Of a DNA stretch of 38,135 bases, positions 25,725 through 33,825 are shown in pieces (position 1 is the stretch's first letter; the number at the start of each line of letters is the position of its first letter). The DNA is from Anaerolineae bacterium (GTDB taxonomy: Bacteria; Chloroflexota; Anaerolineae; Promineifilales; Promineifilaceae), in the NCBI GenBank assembly GCA_028277515.1, contig JANQGC010000368.1:1-38135 (forward strand), read 5' to 3'. The notes below the pieces were generated by a model. That model was not told the origin of the DNA and ran no database searches. It was given only the letters and a program-made list of their open reading frames with translations. The translations under genes and the position numbers were made by a program.

Positions 25725-27326
25725 ATGGTGAATTCGGCCGTCACGCTCGCCATCTATAACCATCTTTTTGCTTCTGTTGCCGAGGAAATGGGCGTCACCC
25801 TGGAGCGAACGGCTTACAGCCCCAACATAAAAGAGCGTTTGGATTTTAGCTGCGCCGTCTTTTTAGGGGGCGATGAACACCCACGGATGCTATCTCAAGC
25901 GGCGCATATACCGGTGCATCTTGGAGCCATGCCCGCTTCTGTCAAATCAGCAGTCACCCATTGTTCACCTTTCTCACCAGGTGACACGATCATCCTTAAT
26001 GACCCTTATCTCGGTGGCAATCATTTACCTGATATCACGATGATTTCGCCACTTTTCGTGATTGAGGAGAATCAACTCCCCAAAAAACCACATTTTTTTG
26101 TCGCCAGCCGTGCCCATCATGCCGATGTAGGTGGCATGTCCCCCGGATCAATGCCGTTGTCAAAGGAGCTTTATCAAGAAGGCTTAATCATCCCCCCCAT
26201 TAAATTAATTGAAGCAGGCCGTCGCAACCAGGCTGTATGGGATCTGATCCTACGCAATGTACGAACGCCAAAGGAGCGGCAGGGCGATCTATCAGCCCAG
26301 TTGGCTGCCCATCATTCAGGGGTAATTCGGCTGGCCGGATTAGTTGAGCGATATAGCCTCAATGAGCTGCTTAGCAACGCCAGCAGCTTGATCAGTTACG
26401 CGGAACGCCTCACCAGAAAGGCCATAAAAGAGATACCTGACGGAAACTTTCGATTCACTGACTTTCTGGACGATGATGGCCAGGGAAACGGACCGCTGCC
26501 AATTTGCTGCTCAATTTCAGTAATGAACGATCAAATTGTTGTTGATTTTGAGGGAACGTCACCGGCCGTCTCCGGTAACGTTAATGCAGTTCCGGCAATT
26601 GTGGAATCGGCCGTCGTCTATTGCCTTCGTTGCGTGGCCATGGCTCTGCTCGAAATTGATCTGCCTATGAATTCCGGTGTATTTAAACCTCTCCAGGTGA
26701 AAATCCCCAACGGATCAATGTTAAACCCCCAACCACCTCATGCTGTAGCTGCCGGAAATGTGGAAACATCCCAACGCATCGTCGATACGGTCATGGGCGC
26801 TTTCAGCCACGCCCTACCCCAGCTTATCCCCGCCGCCAGCCAGGGAACCATGAACAACCTTACTTTCGGTGGTGCATATAACGGAGAATCATTTGCCTAC
26901 TACGAAACCATTGGTGGCGGAGCAGGAGCGGGTCCAGTCGCCGGTGGAGCTGATGGGGTACACGTCCATATGAGCAATACCCGAAACACGCCAGTTGAAG
27001 CCCTGGAATATAACTTTCCCCTTAGAGTTCAGCAATACGCACTTCGCAGCCAATCCGGTGGTTCCGGGATTCATCATGGCGGAGAGGGCATCACCCGCTC
27101 CATTCAATTTCTGGTCCCGGTGAGTGCCACCATTAATAGTGAGCGCCGCAGCCACCCTCCCTATGGCCTGGCAGGAGGAACTTCCGGACAGCCAGGTAAA
27201 AATAGTCTGATCAGGAATAATCAGGAGAAATCACTGCCCGGAAAAGTAGCGATTGACCTGCAAGGTGATGATATTTTGCAGATCTGCACCCCGGGAGGTG
27301 GAGGATGGGGAGAAAAAAATCCTTAA
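25725..27326 (+). CDS. Hydantoinase B / 5-oxoprolinase-type protein (HyuB)
   Basis: This is a 533-residue HyuB-family protein. Such proteins act with an ATP-using HyuA partner to open cyclic amides (N-methylhydantoin, 5-oxoproline) or in acetone/acetophenone carboxylases. Conserved features are the start region [40 protein letters not shown], the histidine-rich [16 protein letters not shown] and the C-terminal CTPGGGGWG. The length matches HyuB. ATG 25725 is preferred over TTG 25713 because family members begin at this point. No hyuA is present on either side, which is unusual. It follows a phosphoribosyltransferase and precedes a zinc-ribbon membrane protein. The substrate is unknown. Confidence 0.9.
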   Translation: MVNSAVTLAIYNHLFASVAEEMGVTLERTAYSPNIKERLDFSCAVFLGGDEHPRMLSQAAHIPVHLGAMPASVKSAVTHCSPFSPGDTIILNDPYLGGNHLPDITMISPLFVIEENQLPKKPHFFVASRAHHADVGGMSPGSMPLSKELYQEGLIIPPIKLIEAGRRNQAVWDLILRNVRTPKERQGDLSAQLAAHHSGVIRLAGLVERYSLNELLSNASSLISYAERLTRKAIKEIPDGNFRFTDFLDDDGQGNGPLPICCSISVMNDQIVVDFEGTSPAVSGNVNAVPAIVESAVVYCLRCVAMALLEIDLPMNSGVFKPLQVKIPNGSMLNPQPPHAVAAGNVETSQRIVDTVMGAFSHALPQLIPAASQGTMNNLTFGGAYNGESFAYYETIGGGAGAGPVAGGADGVHVHMSNTRNTPVEALEYNFPLRVQQYALRSQSGGSGIHHGGEGITRSIQFLVPVSATINSERRSHPPYGLAGGTSGQPGKNSLIRNNQEKSLPGKVAIDLQGDDILQICTPGGGGWGEKNP

Positions 27327-27371
27327 TTATTGTTGCAGTCCCTCACTGAAACCATAAAATCAGAAGCGAAT

Positions 27372-28460
27372 ATGACAAAAAAATCCTTAGGATATGTTGA
27401 ACTTGAATGGATTTGCCCCAACTGCGGCAGTCGGAATCCGGGACGGGTCACGGTTTGCCGGAATTGTGGCACTGCCCAACCGCCGGATGTTTCCTTTCAC
27501 CAACCAGCGGAAGAAGAAATCATAACAGATGCTGAGGTCATAGAAAAAGCCAAAAGTGGCCCGGACATCCATTGCGCCTATTGTGGCGCTAGAAATCCCG
27601 CCGATGCTGAAACTTGCACGAATTGTGGTGCAGACCTGGATGAAGGGACTCAAAGAGAAGCGGGCAAGATTTTAGGTGCACATCGTGATGAGGAAGCTGA
27701 TCCGGTTGAATGTCGATACTGCGGCACGATGAATCCCGCAACCGCCCTCGAGTGTAGCAATTGTGGCGCAACATTGAAAATTGAAAAACCCGATCCGCCT
27801 GCCCCAAAACCGGTTTCAAAAGCCAAACAAGCGAGTGGAGGCATCGGCCGCTGGATTCTGATCGGCGGAGGCATACTCCTTGCCGTTGCCTGCATCGCGC
27901 TCTTTATTTTCATCAATCAGACGGATGATATTACCGGCCGGGTTAACAACGTCTCCTGGGAAAGGCAAATTGTCATACTGGGCTTAGCGCCTGTTAACCG
28001 GGAAGCCTGGCGGGATGAAATCCCACAAGGGGCTGAAGTGAATAGCTGTCGCGAAGAATTTCGCTATGCATCTGATAGCCCGGAACCCAACTCAGTGGAG
28101 GTATGCGGCACACCATACAGCGTTGATACAGGCAGTGGTTTTGCCGAAGTTGTCCAGGAGTGTGAATACCAGGTTTATGATGATTTATGCCAGTATACCG
28201 TCCTTGAGTTGCTGCCTGTGGATACGCGGGTACTCGACGGATCCGACTTGAATCCCCGGTGGCCTAATCTTGATTTAGGACCCGATCAGCAAGAGGGAGA
28301 ACGTAATGAAACCTATCGCATTGTTTTCAGCGCCGACGGCGAACGATACACTTACACAACGCGTGATCCACAAGAATACGCGGAGTTCGACATGGGAAGC
28401 AATTGGATTTTGACGGTCAACCAGCTTGGTAATGTGGTTGATGTACAACCCTCTCCCTAG
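27372..28460 (+). CDS. Triple zinc-ribbon membrane protein with extracytoplasmic domain
   Basis: This 362-residue protein of unknown function has three rubredoxin-like zinc ribbons in its N-terminal half: C15/C18/C29/C32, C68/C71/C82/C85 and C114/C117/C128/C131. Charged linkers lie between them, then a Pro-rich spacer (about 138-155), one membrane helix (about 161-182) and a C-terminal domain (about 190-362) that should lie outside the cell. The outer domain has four cysteines (in VNSCREEF, VEVCGTP, QECEY and DLCQY) that could form disulfides. The ATG at 27372 is preferred over TTG 27330, though its ribosome site is weak. It starts 45 nt after hyuB and may be in the same transcript. Confidence 0.82.
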   Translation: MTKKSLGYVELEWICPNCGSRNPGRVTVCRNCGTAQPPDVSFHQPAEEEIITDAEVIEKAKSGPDIHCAYCGARNPADAETCTNCGADLDEGTQREAGKILGAHRDEEADPVECRYCGTMNPATALECSNCGATLKIEKPDPPAPKPVSKAKQASGGIGRWILIGGGILLAVACIALFIFINQTDDITGRVNNVSWERQIVILGLAPVNREAWRDEIPQGAEVNSCREEFRYASDSPEPNSVEVCGTPYSVDTGSGFAEVVQECEYQVYDDLCQYTVLELLPVDTRVLDGSDLNPRWPNLDLGPDQQEGERNETYRIVFSADGERYTYTTRDPQEYAEFDMGSNWILTVNQLGNVVDVQPSP

Positions 28461-28513
28461 TCTGTTTTGAACAGTTTGGAAAACCTTTTACGCGGCTGGC
28501 TTTCGGCCGTCAA

Positions 28514-29443
28514 ATGAGAAAAAAGAGTTCGAGATTGAAGCAAAACGCTTGGTTCATATTTGCCATCTGGCTATTCTTAACCGGCTGTCGTGCAGAAACC
28601 CAGCCCATAAGAGAACTACCGGAATTCTCGGCTCAGGGTGGCACTCCCGCTTCTCAACTTTCTAAGCAGGTTCAACTTGCCTCAGTTACGCCTATAAGCC
28701 CAACACTGACACCAATCTCAAAGCCAAAACCAACTCATACAGCAACCGCTACACCAACATTAACCCCTACGCCTACCCCAACCGCCACACCAACGCCAAT
28801 TGGCTCTTGCGAAATGAGAATGCCGGAGGAAGATTTATTATCGGTAGTCACGCTGGACTATCATTTAAGCCGTGAGTACAAACCGGCCGACCTGGTCCCG
28901 TTGGGCGATTGGCTGCCTGTAAGAGTCACCCTCGGTTATCCAACCGAAGTAAGACAAGTGATATTGCAACCATTAATCATGATGATTGAGGATATGCAAG
29001 CTGAAGGATTGGTTCCGCAGGTTATATCGGGATACCGTAGTTATGCCGCCCAAACTATAGCCTGGAATAAATGGAATGAACAATATCCGGAGCACGCTTC
29101 AATCATTAGCGCACCACCCGGTTATAGCGAGCATCAACTAGGAACAGTTGTTGATTTCGGCTCACCTGAACTGGCTGAGGTCGTTGGACAGGAAGACATA
29201 GAGTTTCACACCCTTTTTTACAAAACCAGCGAGGGAGCATGGCTCCTGGAAAACGCTCACCATTATGGATTCACCCTATCTTATCCGTTGGAAGCATTTG
29301 AACTAACGGGCTTTTATTATGAGCCGTGGCACTATCGATATGTTGGCATTGAAATGGCCAAAGAATTGAAAGAATTGGGAATGAGTTTAACCGAATATCA
29401 ATTACTAAATCATGACGAGCCATGCATTCCTCAGATAGACTAA
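28514..29443 (+). CDS. VanY-type D-alanyl-D-alanine carboxypeptidase lipoprotein (M15B)
   Basis: This 309-residue surface lipoprotein should trim the terminal D-Ala of peptidoglycan stem peptides. It has a signal peptide with lipobox LTGC (C25), then a Thr/Pro/Ala-rich spacer (about 56-97). The M15B peptidase domain (about 105-295) has SGYRSYAAQ (R175), zinc ligands H207 and D214 in SEHQLGTVVDF, catalytic-type E270 and third ligand H273 in EPWHYRYVG. All key residues are kept, so it should be active. No glycopeptide-resistance genes are nearby, which points to cell-wall remodelling rather than vancomycin resistance. The ribosome site is weak. Its end overlaps the CapA-like gene by 22 nt. Confidence 0.9.
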   Translation: MRKKSSRLKQNAWFIFAIWLFLTGCRAETQPIRELPEFSAQGGTPASQLSKQVQLASVTPISPTLTPISKPKPTHTATATPTLTPTPTPTATPTPIGSCEMRMPEEDLLSVVTLDYHLSREYKPADLVPLGDWLPVRVTLGYPTEVRQVILQPLIMMIEDMQAEGLVPQVISGYRSYAAQTIAWNKWNEQYPEHASIISAPPGYSEHQLGTVVDFGSPELAEVVGQEDIEFHTLFYKTSEGAWLLENAHHYGFTLSYPLEAFELTGFYYEPWHYRYVGIEMAKELKELGMSLTEYQLLNHDEPCIPQID

Positions 29444-31059
29444 TAAAAAGGATAATACATCTTCCAACTTTAATCGGTGTCATCATCCTCGCCGCGACCC
29501 TGACAGCTTGCCAGGAAAGTCCGCCAAACCTGGTGCAGTTGCCACCTTCACCGACCCTGCCCCCGCTACAAAATTCTGAGCTTTCTACCACAGAAATAAT
29601 AACTGCCACCAACCCACCCGATCTTCAACCTGCCCCAGCTATAGAAGTTGAACCGACGGCAACAAGGACGGCATTACCTGCACCTTCACCAACTCCCTTA
29701 CCGCCCATCACATTCGGGATTCCTGAAGAATGGATGGAAAAAGCGAATGCTGCGATTGATATATTGCATCAAATTGATGGGTCCAGGGAATGGCTGATCG
29801 TTTCAGATGGACACACGGCCGATATTGAGTTGCTGGATGAACCAGGTCATTTGGCAGTAGCTAATGAGCCAATAGCCCTTGCGGTCCCATTTACGAGCGA
29901 TTGGGAAGAGACGACAAGAGAAAATGCGGAAATAATACTCACTGAAGGGCATGAGCTGGTTTCCATTATTCCTTGGCGGGAAATTTCTCCCAACCATAAA
30001 GCCTTGAAAATTGACAATTTAAGACCTTCCGATGCAGCTTATCCATTGCAAAAACATTGGGGATTGAGGATTTCGCCCGGTTTCAAAGAACCGGCAGGCG
30101 ACCTACTTAAGGCCTTGCAGGAAGTCGATGATCAAGTAGTCCATGTCATCGCCGTTGGGGACATCATGCTTGACCGGTCTCTGGGCTTTGCCATCGAGCA
30201 AGGCCAGCTTGATTATCCCTTTGATAAAGTCGCCTATATATTAGATGAAGCAAATAACACGGTGGGCAACCTAGAATCCGCCTTAGGTGACACCGGGCAG
30301 CCCGCACCCAAGCGATACCGGTTCCGTGCTCCCGTCCTGGCGGCCGAATCTTTAGCACTTGCCGGTTTCGATATCCTATCATTGGCCAATAATCACGCAC
30401 TTGACTTTGGCGCTGAGGGGCTACTGCAAGGTATCCAATTGCTCAATGCCCAGGGCATCAAAACCGTAGGCGCAGGAGAAAATGATGCCCAGGCCAGGCA
30501 GCCTCAAATCATCGAAGCGAATGGTCTTGAAATCGCATTTTTGTCATACGTAGATGTCCCCGTTGAGGCTTCAACCGGGTTTGACACGGCCAGTTGGACA
30601 GCAACCGCCGGCTCCCCTGGACTGGCCTGGGCTGACCCGCAGCATATTGCGGCCGATGTTCGCGCCGCTGCCCAGGAAAGCGATCTGGTTATTGTGTTAT
30701 TACACAGTGGCTTTGAATATGTCTCCGCTCCCAGCGAGCCTCAAGTCACGGTGGCCAAAGCGGCCATAGACGCCGGGGCAAAACTCGTCATCGGACACCA
30801 TGCCCATATCCTGCAAGGGATCGAATATTATGGTGATGGTGTCATCATTTACGGCACCGGAAACTTCGCGTTTGAAATAGATGAAGATCCCCAAACAGCT
30901 TTATTTCACATTTGGCTTGATAGAAATGGCGTGAGACAAATCGAACTGCAACCAGCCATCGTTCAATTTGGTGGACAGCCTCGTCTGGCTAACGGTGAAG
31001 AATCTGCTGCTATCCGCGGCCAGGTATACACCTTAACCGATATCTTGAATGCCCAATAG
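29422..31059 (+). CDS. CapA-like lipoprotein (PGA_cap metallophosphatase-fold domain)
   Basis: This 545-residue precursor has a signal peptide and lipobox LTAC (C30), then a Pro/Thr-rich spacer (to about 95). Next is an N-terminal domain (about 98-235) without a clear family, which contains the phrase LRPSDAAYPLQKHWGL reminiscent of solute-binding-like domains. The PGA_cap domain (about 239-480) shows VIAVGDIMLDRSLG, VGNLESALGD, LANNHALDFG, LLHSGFEY and GHHAHILQGIEYY, which are the metal-site motifs of the CapA family. CapA takes part in poly-gamma-glutamate capsule synthesis, but no capB/capC is present, so another envelope role is likely. The start lies inside the vanY-like gene, so the two are coupled. 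Confidence 0.88.
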   Translation: MHSSDRLIKRIIHLPTLIGVIILAATLTACQESPPNLVQLPPSPTLPPLQNSELSTTEIITATNPPDLQPAPAIEVEPTATRTALPAPSPTPLPPITFGIPEEWMEKANAAIDILHQIDGSREWLIVSDGHTADIELLDEPGHLAVANEPIALAVPFTSDWEETTRENAEIILTEGHELVSIIPWREISPNHKALKIDNLRPSDAAYPLQKHWGLRISPGFKEPAGDLLKALQEVDDQVVHVIAVGDIMLDRSLGFAIEQGQLDYPFDKVAYILDEANNTVGNLESALGDTGQPAPKRYRFRAPVLAAESLALAGFDILSLANNHALDFGAEGLLQGIQLLNAQGIKTVGAGENDAQARQPQIIEANGLEIAFLSYVDVPVEASTGFDTASWTATAGSPGLAWADPQHIAADVRAAAQESDLVIVLLHSGFEYVSAPSEPQVTVAKAAIDAGAKLVIGHHAHILQGIEYYGDGVIIYGTGNFAFEIDEDPQTALFHIWLDRNGVRQIELQPAIVQFGGQPRLANGEESAAIRGQVYTLTDILNAQ

Positions 31060-31072
31060 GAGGCTCAATAAA

Positions 31073-32464
31073 TTATTCTCCCCCATTTGAAATGGACACC
31101 TGCTCCTCTTGCGGAGGGCCAACCTGAATTTCCGGTGTGAAAATTCCCAATTTACCGTTTTCATCCAACGCGGCAATCGATACATAATAGGTCATTTGGG
31201 GATCAAATCCGGTTAGAACGACATTTCCGGCCATTTCCGCACGGACAAAACGAAAAGGTTGGAATTGAGAGCTATCAATCGGGCGGAAAGAAATCGCATA
31301 ACCGGCCACCCCTTCTTCGACCGGCCAATTGAGCAAATAAGCCCCGGGGTCGGCCATAGGAACAACGGTTGGGATGATTGGTTGGGCTGGAGCACCAGCC
31401 GCATTCGCCACAACAGCGACATTGAGCTGAACCACCTTTTCATGGTAACTGTAATCAATCAAGCTCCAGGTATCGAGCATGGAATTAATCAAATCCGGAT
31501 CTTCCTCAGACTCAATGACACGAATTGCGGGCATGCCTACATTGACAAACTCCCGATGGTCACCCCAACGACCCTCTCGATCCAAGGCATCAATAATAAG
31601 CACCGGAAAAGTCGGCAAATACAATCCGGCAATATAATCATAATAGCGACCCAAAGCGCCCGATGGAGAGGCTAAAAAATCTTCAGCAAATAAACGGACC
31701 GATTGGGGGATGCCTGAGCGGCCACCGACTGCGTCATAATTAACAGCAGCAATGATGTTCATGTTGTCCAGAAAGGCATTTTGGGCAAAATGTCGCGAAC
31801 CAAAGGTTCCTTGTTCTTCAGCAGCCATAGCCACAAATTTTATCGTTTGATTCCATTCTTGAGAGCTTAACACCCGGGCCGTTTCCAACAAAAGAGCAAC
31901 GCCTGATGCGTTATCATTGGCCCCGCTGGCACGACTAAACCCGTCCGTGTTCCCTTCCGGCCGATTATCATAATGGGCCATAATAACAATTGTCCCTTGA
32001 TCCGGATCTTTTCCTGGAAGTGTGGCAACAATGTTTCGTTGTTCCGCCTGGGATCCATTGTAGCTAAGCAGAAAATCGTCAAACTCCACCTGCATGCGAC
32101 CAGCCCCGACCCGTTCAAATTCGCTGAATATCCAGCGCCGCGCTGCGCCAATGCCATAATCCTCCCGATCAGCCACACTGAAAGAGTTCCGTGTTCCAAA
32201 CCCTTCCAGCGTTTGCACATAAACCATTAACTGCTGTTGGGAAACAGCATTTATTAAAGCTGATATTTCAGGATCAATACCCGGCACGACATCGCTCACC
32301 GGATCGGTGACTTGCTCTCCTGTTGGATTAATCTGGCCGGGCAGAGGCGGTGCGGTTGGGATCGGGGTAGGGATGACTGGTTGGGGAGGTTCACCCAGTA
32401 GTTGGCAGCTTGTCAACCCCAGAAGAAATAAGATAAATAGGGTGGGCAAGGTTCGTCGAACCAA
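31073..32464 (-). CDS. M28-family zinc peptidase lipoprotein with C-terminal FnIII-like domain
   Basis: This 463-residue exported protein has a lipobox LTSC (C20), a Pro-rich spacer (about 25-60) and an M28 aminopeptidase domain (about 70-345). Its two-zinc site is visible: H164 (MAHYDNR), D184 (GANDNASG), E216-E217 (AAEEQG), D244 (NYDAVGG) and H303 (WGDHREF). A beta-sandwich (about 365-455; TGFDPQMTYYVSIAALDENG is typical fibronectin type III) follows. It would cleave N-terminal residues from peptides at the cell surface. The start appears to be TTG 32464, with GGAGAAG 10 nt upstream; the nearby ATG runs straight into a stop. It converges on the CapA-like gene with only 13 bp between. Confidence 0.9.
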   Translation of the reverse strand: MVRRTLPTLFILFLLGLTSCQLLGEPPQPVIPTPIPTAPPLPGQINPTGEQVTDPVSDVVPGIDPEISALINAVSQQQLMVYVQTLEGFGTRNSFSVADREDYGIGAARRWIFSEFERVGAGRMQVEFDDFLLSYNGSQAEQRNIVATLPGKDPDQGTIVIMAHYDNRPEGNTDGFSRASGANDNASGVALLLETARVLSSQEWNQTIKFVAMAAEEQGTFGSRHFAQNAFLDNMNIIAAVNYDAVGGRSGIPQSVRLFAEDFLASPSGALGRYYDYIAGLYLPTFPVLIIDALDREGRWGDHREFVNVGMPAIRVIESEEDPDLINSMLDTWSLIDYSYHEKVVQLNVAVVANAAGAPAQPIIPTVVPMADPGAYLLNWPVEEGVAGYAISFRPIDSSQFQPFRFVRAEMAGNVVLTGFDPQMTYYVSIAALDENGKLGIFTPEIQVGPPQEEQVSISNGGE

Positions 32465-32532
32465 AACTTGCTTACTTCTCCATTTTTGAACAATTTTATT
32501 ACAAAGTCTCTGATTTTTGAGTGTTTGGAATC

Positions 32533-32565
32533 ATTGGCTGCGCCATCAACAATGGCACAGCCAAT
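32533..32565 (-). terminator. Stem-loop after inositol-3-phosphate synthase
   Basis: ATTGGCTG (32533-32540) pairs with CAGCCAAT (32558-32565). After one mismatch, GCCAT (32542-32546) pairs with ATGGC (32552-32556), closing a 5-nt loop. The hairpin lies 24 nt past the stop of the minus-strand ino1 gene. There is no clean U-tract on either strand, so it may stabilise the mRNA end or act as a weak terminator. Confidence 0.6.
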
Positions 32566-32588
32566 TCTTAAATTTCAAGGGATAAATT

Positions 32589-33719
32589 TTAATCAGCACT
32601 GACTTCAACCAGCGATTCAATTTCTGGGATCGTGTCCCCATCAATGAATTGTTCTATCATCTGACGGGCTTCATCATCTGTAAATTGGATGGGGGGGCTT
32701 TTCATTAGATAAGCTGATGGGGCATTTAATGGTCCACCGATTCCACGATCCAGGCCAAGTTTGGCGCAGCGTACAGCATCAATTATTACGCCAGCCGAAT
32801 TTGGCGAGTCCCACACTTCCAACTTCAATTCCAATTGTAAAGGCACGTTACCAAAGGCACGACCTTCCATGCGGATATGGCACCATTTCCGATCCGTTAG
32901 CCAGGGAACATAATCGCTGGGACCAACATGGATATTATCTTCCCCAAGCTCATATGGGAGTTGGCTGGTAACAGCCTGGGTCTTAGAGGTTTTCTTGGAC
33001 TCCAGGCGGTCTCGTTCCAGCATGTTATAGAAGTCCATATTCCCGCCGAAATTGAGCTGGTAGGTGCGGTCAATATGAATGCCACGATCTTTGAATAAGT
33101 TGGTCAAAACGCGATGGGTAATGGTCGCCCCAACCTGGCTTTTAATATCGTCTCCAACAATAGGCAAGCCCCGCTCGATAAAACGCTGGCTCCAATATTC
33201 AGAACTAGAAATGAACACAGGAATACCATTAACAAATGCGCATCCCGCATCCAACACCTGTTCGACATACCATTTGGTCGCCATTTCAGAACCAACCGGC
33301 ATGAAATTAACGACGACATCCGTTCCGGTTTCCTTTAATATTTCCACGATGTTATCCGTAGGTCCAGGAGCCTTTTTGACCACAGAGGATAGATATTTAC
33401 CAATACCATCATGAGTCATCCCGCGAGACACGGGAACATTGAGATAAGGAACGTCCGCAAACTTGATGGTATTGTTTGGCTCAGTCCAAATCGCCTCACT
33501 CAAGTCTTTTCCAACTTTACTTTCTACTACGTCAAATGCTGCGGAAAACTCGATATCGCGGACGTGGTAGCCGCCGACTGTGGCATGCATTAAACCTGGT
33601 ATTTCCTCATTATCGGCCGCATTACGATAATAGTGCACACCCTGCACAAGTGAGGAGGCGCAATTGCCGACCCCAATGATGGCGACTCTAACTTTTCCAT
33701 TATTTTTTTTCTTTGCCAT
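32589..33719 (-). CDS. ino1: Inositol-3-phosphate synthase
   Basis: This 376-residue NAD-dependent enzyme converts glucose 6-phosphate to 1D-myo-inositol 3-phosphate, the entry step for inositol lipids and other inositol compounds. It belongs to the short mycobacterial/archaeal branch, well below the roughly 530 residues of the eukaryotic enzyme. Visible features are the dinucleotide loop [13 protein letters not shown] (12-24), [32 protein letters not shown], the [11 protein letters not shown] segment and [18 protein letters not shown] ribosome site (AGGAGAAG) lies upstream. It is downstream of, and on the same strand as, the YfhO-like gene with 106 bp between, including a possible promoter. 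It may supply inositol phosphate for envelope lipids or compatible solutes, but no partner gene is here. Confidence 0.95.
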   Translation of the reverse strand: MAKKKNNGKVRVAIIGVGNCASSLVQGVHYYRNAADNEEIPGLMHATVGGYHVRDIEFSAAFDVVESKVGKDLSEAIWTEPNNTIKFADVPYLNVPVSRGMTHDGIGKYLSSVVKKAPGPTDNIVEILKETGTDVVVNFMPVGSEMATKWYVEQVLDAGCAFVNGIPVFISSSEYWSQRFIERGLPIVGDDIKSQVGATITHRVLTNLFKDRGIHIDRTYQLNFGGNMDFYNMLERDRLESKKTSKTQAVTSQLPYELGEDNIHVGPSDYVPWLTDRKWCHIRMEGRAFGNVPLQLELKLEVWDSPNSAGVIIDAVRCAKLGLDRGIGGPLNAPSAYLMKSPPIQFTDDEARQMIEQFIDGDTIPEIESLVEVSAD

Positions 33720-33779
33720 GAAGATTTCTTCTCCTACAAACGATTAATAAGCGCAATTTTTTAGCGCAAGCAATCCGCA

Positions 33780-33785
33780 ATTATA
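33780..33785 (-). promoter_or_regulatory. Candidate minus-10 element for ino1
   Basis: On the minus strand this is a perfect TATAAT, about 60 nt before the ino1 ATG. The expected minus-35 position holds no good TTGACA match, so it is a weak call. A direct repeat of TTGCGCT lies in the leader (about 33750-33767). Confidence 0.35.
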
Positions 33786-33825
33786 CTTGAGGAGTGCCCG
33801 ACCTGTATCCGATCTCATTTTGCCT

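Noticed and set aside
25316..25753. Minus-strand frame of 145 residues opposite the phosphoribosyltransferase
   Set aside because: Shadow of a gene with clear family motifs on the other strand.
28514..29443. Vancomycin-resistance locus because of the VanY-like protein
   Set aside because: No vanHAX-type ligase or dehydrogenase nearby; VanY-like peptidases are common in ordinary cell-wall remodelling.
29422..31059. Poly-gamma-glutamate capsule operon because of the CapA-like protein
   Set aside because: capB and capC are absent; CapA-like proteins occur widely without the capsule.
31259..31675. Plus-strand frame of 138 residues inside the M28 peptidase gene
   Set aside because: Shadow; the opposite strand encodes the peptidase and its zinc ligands.
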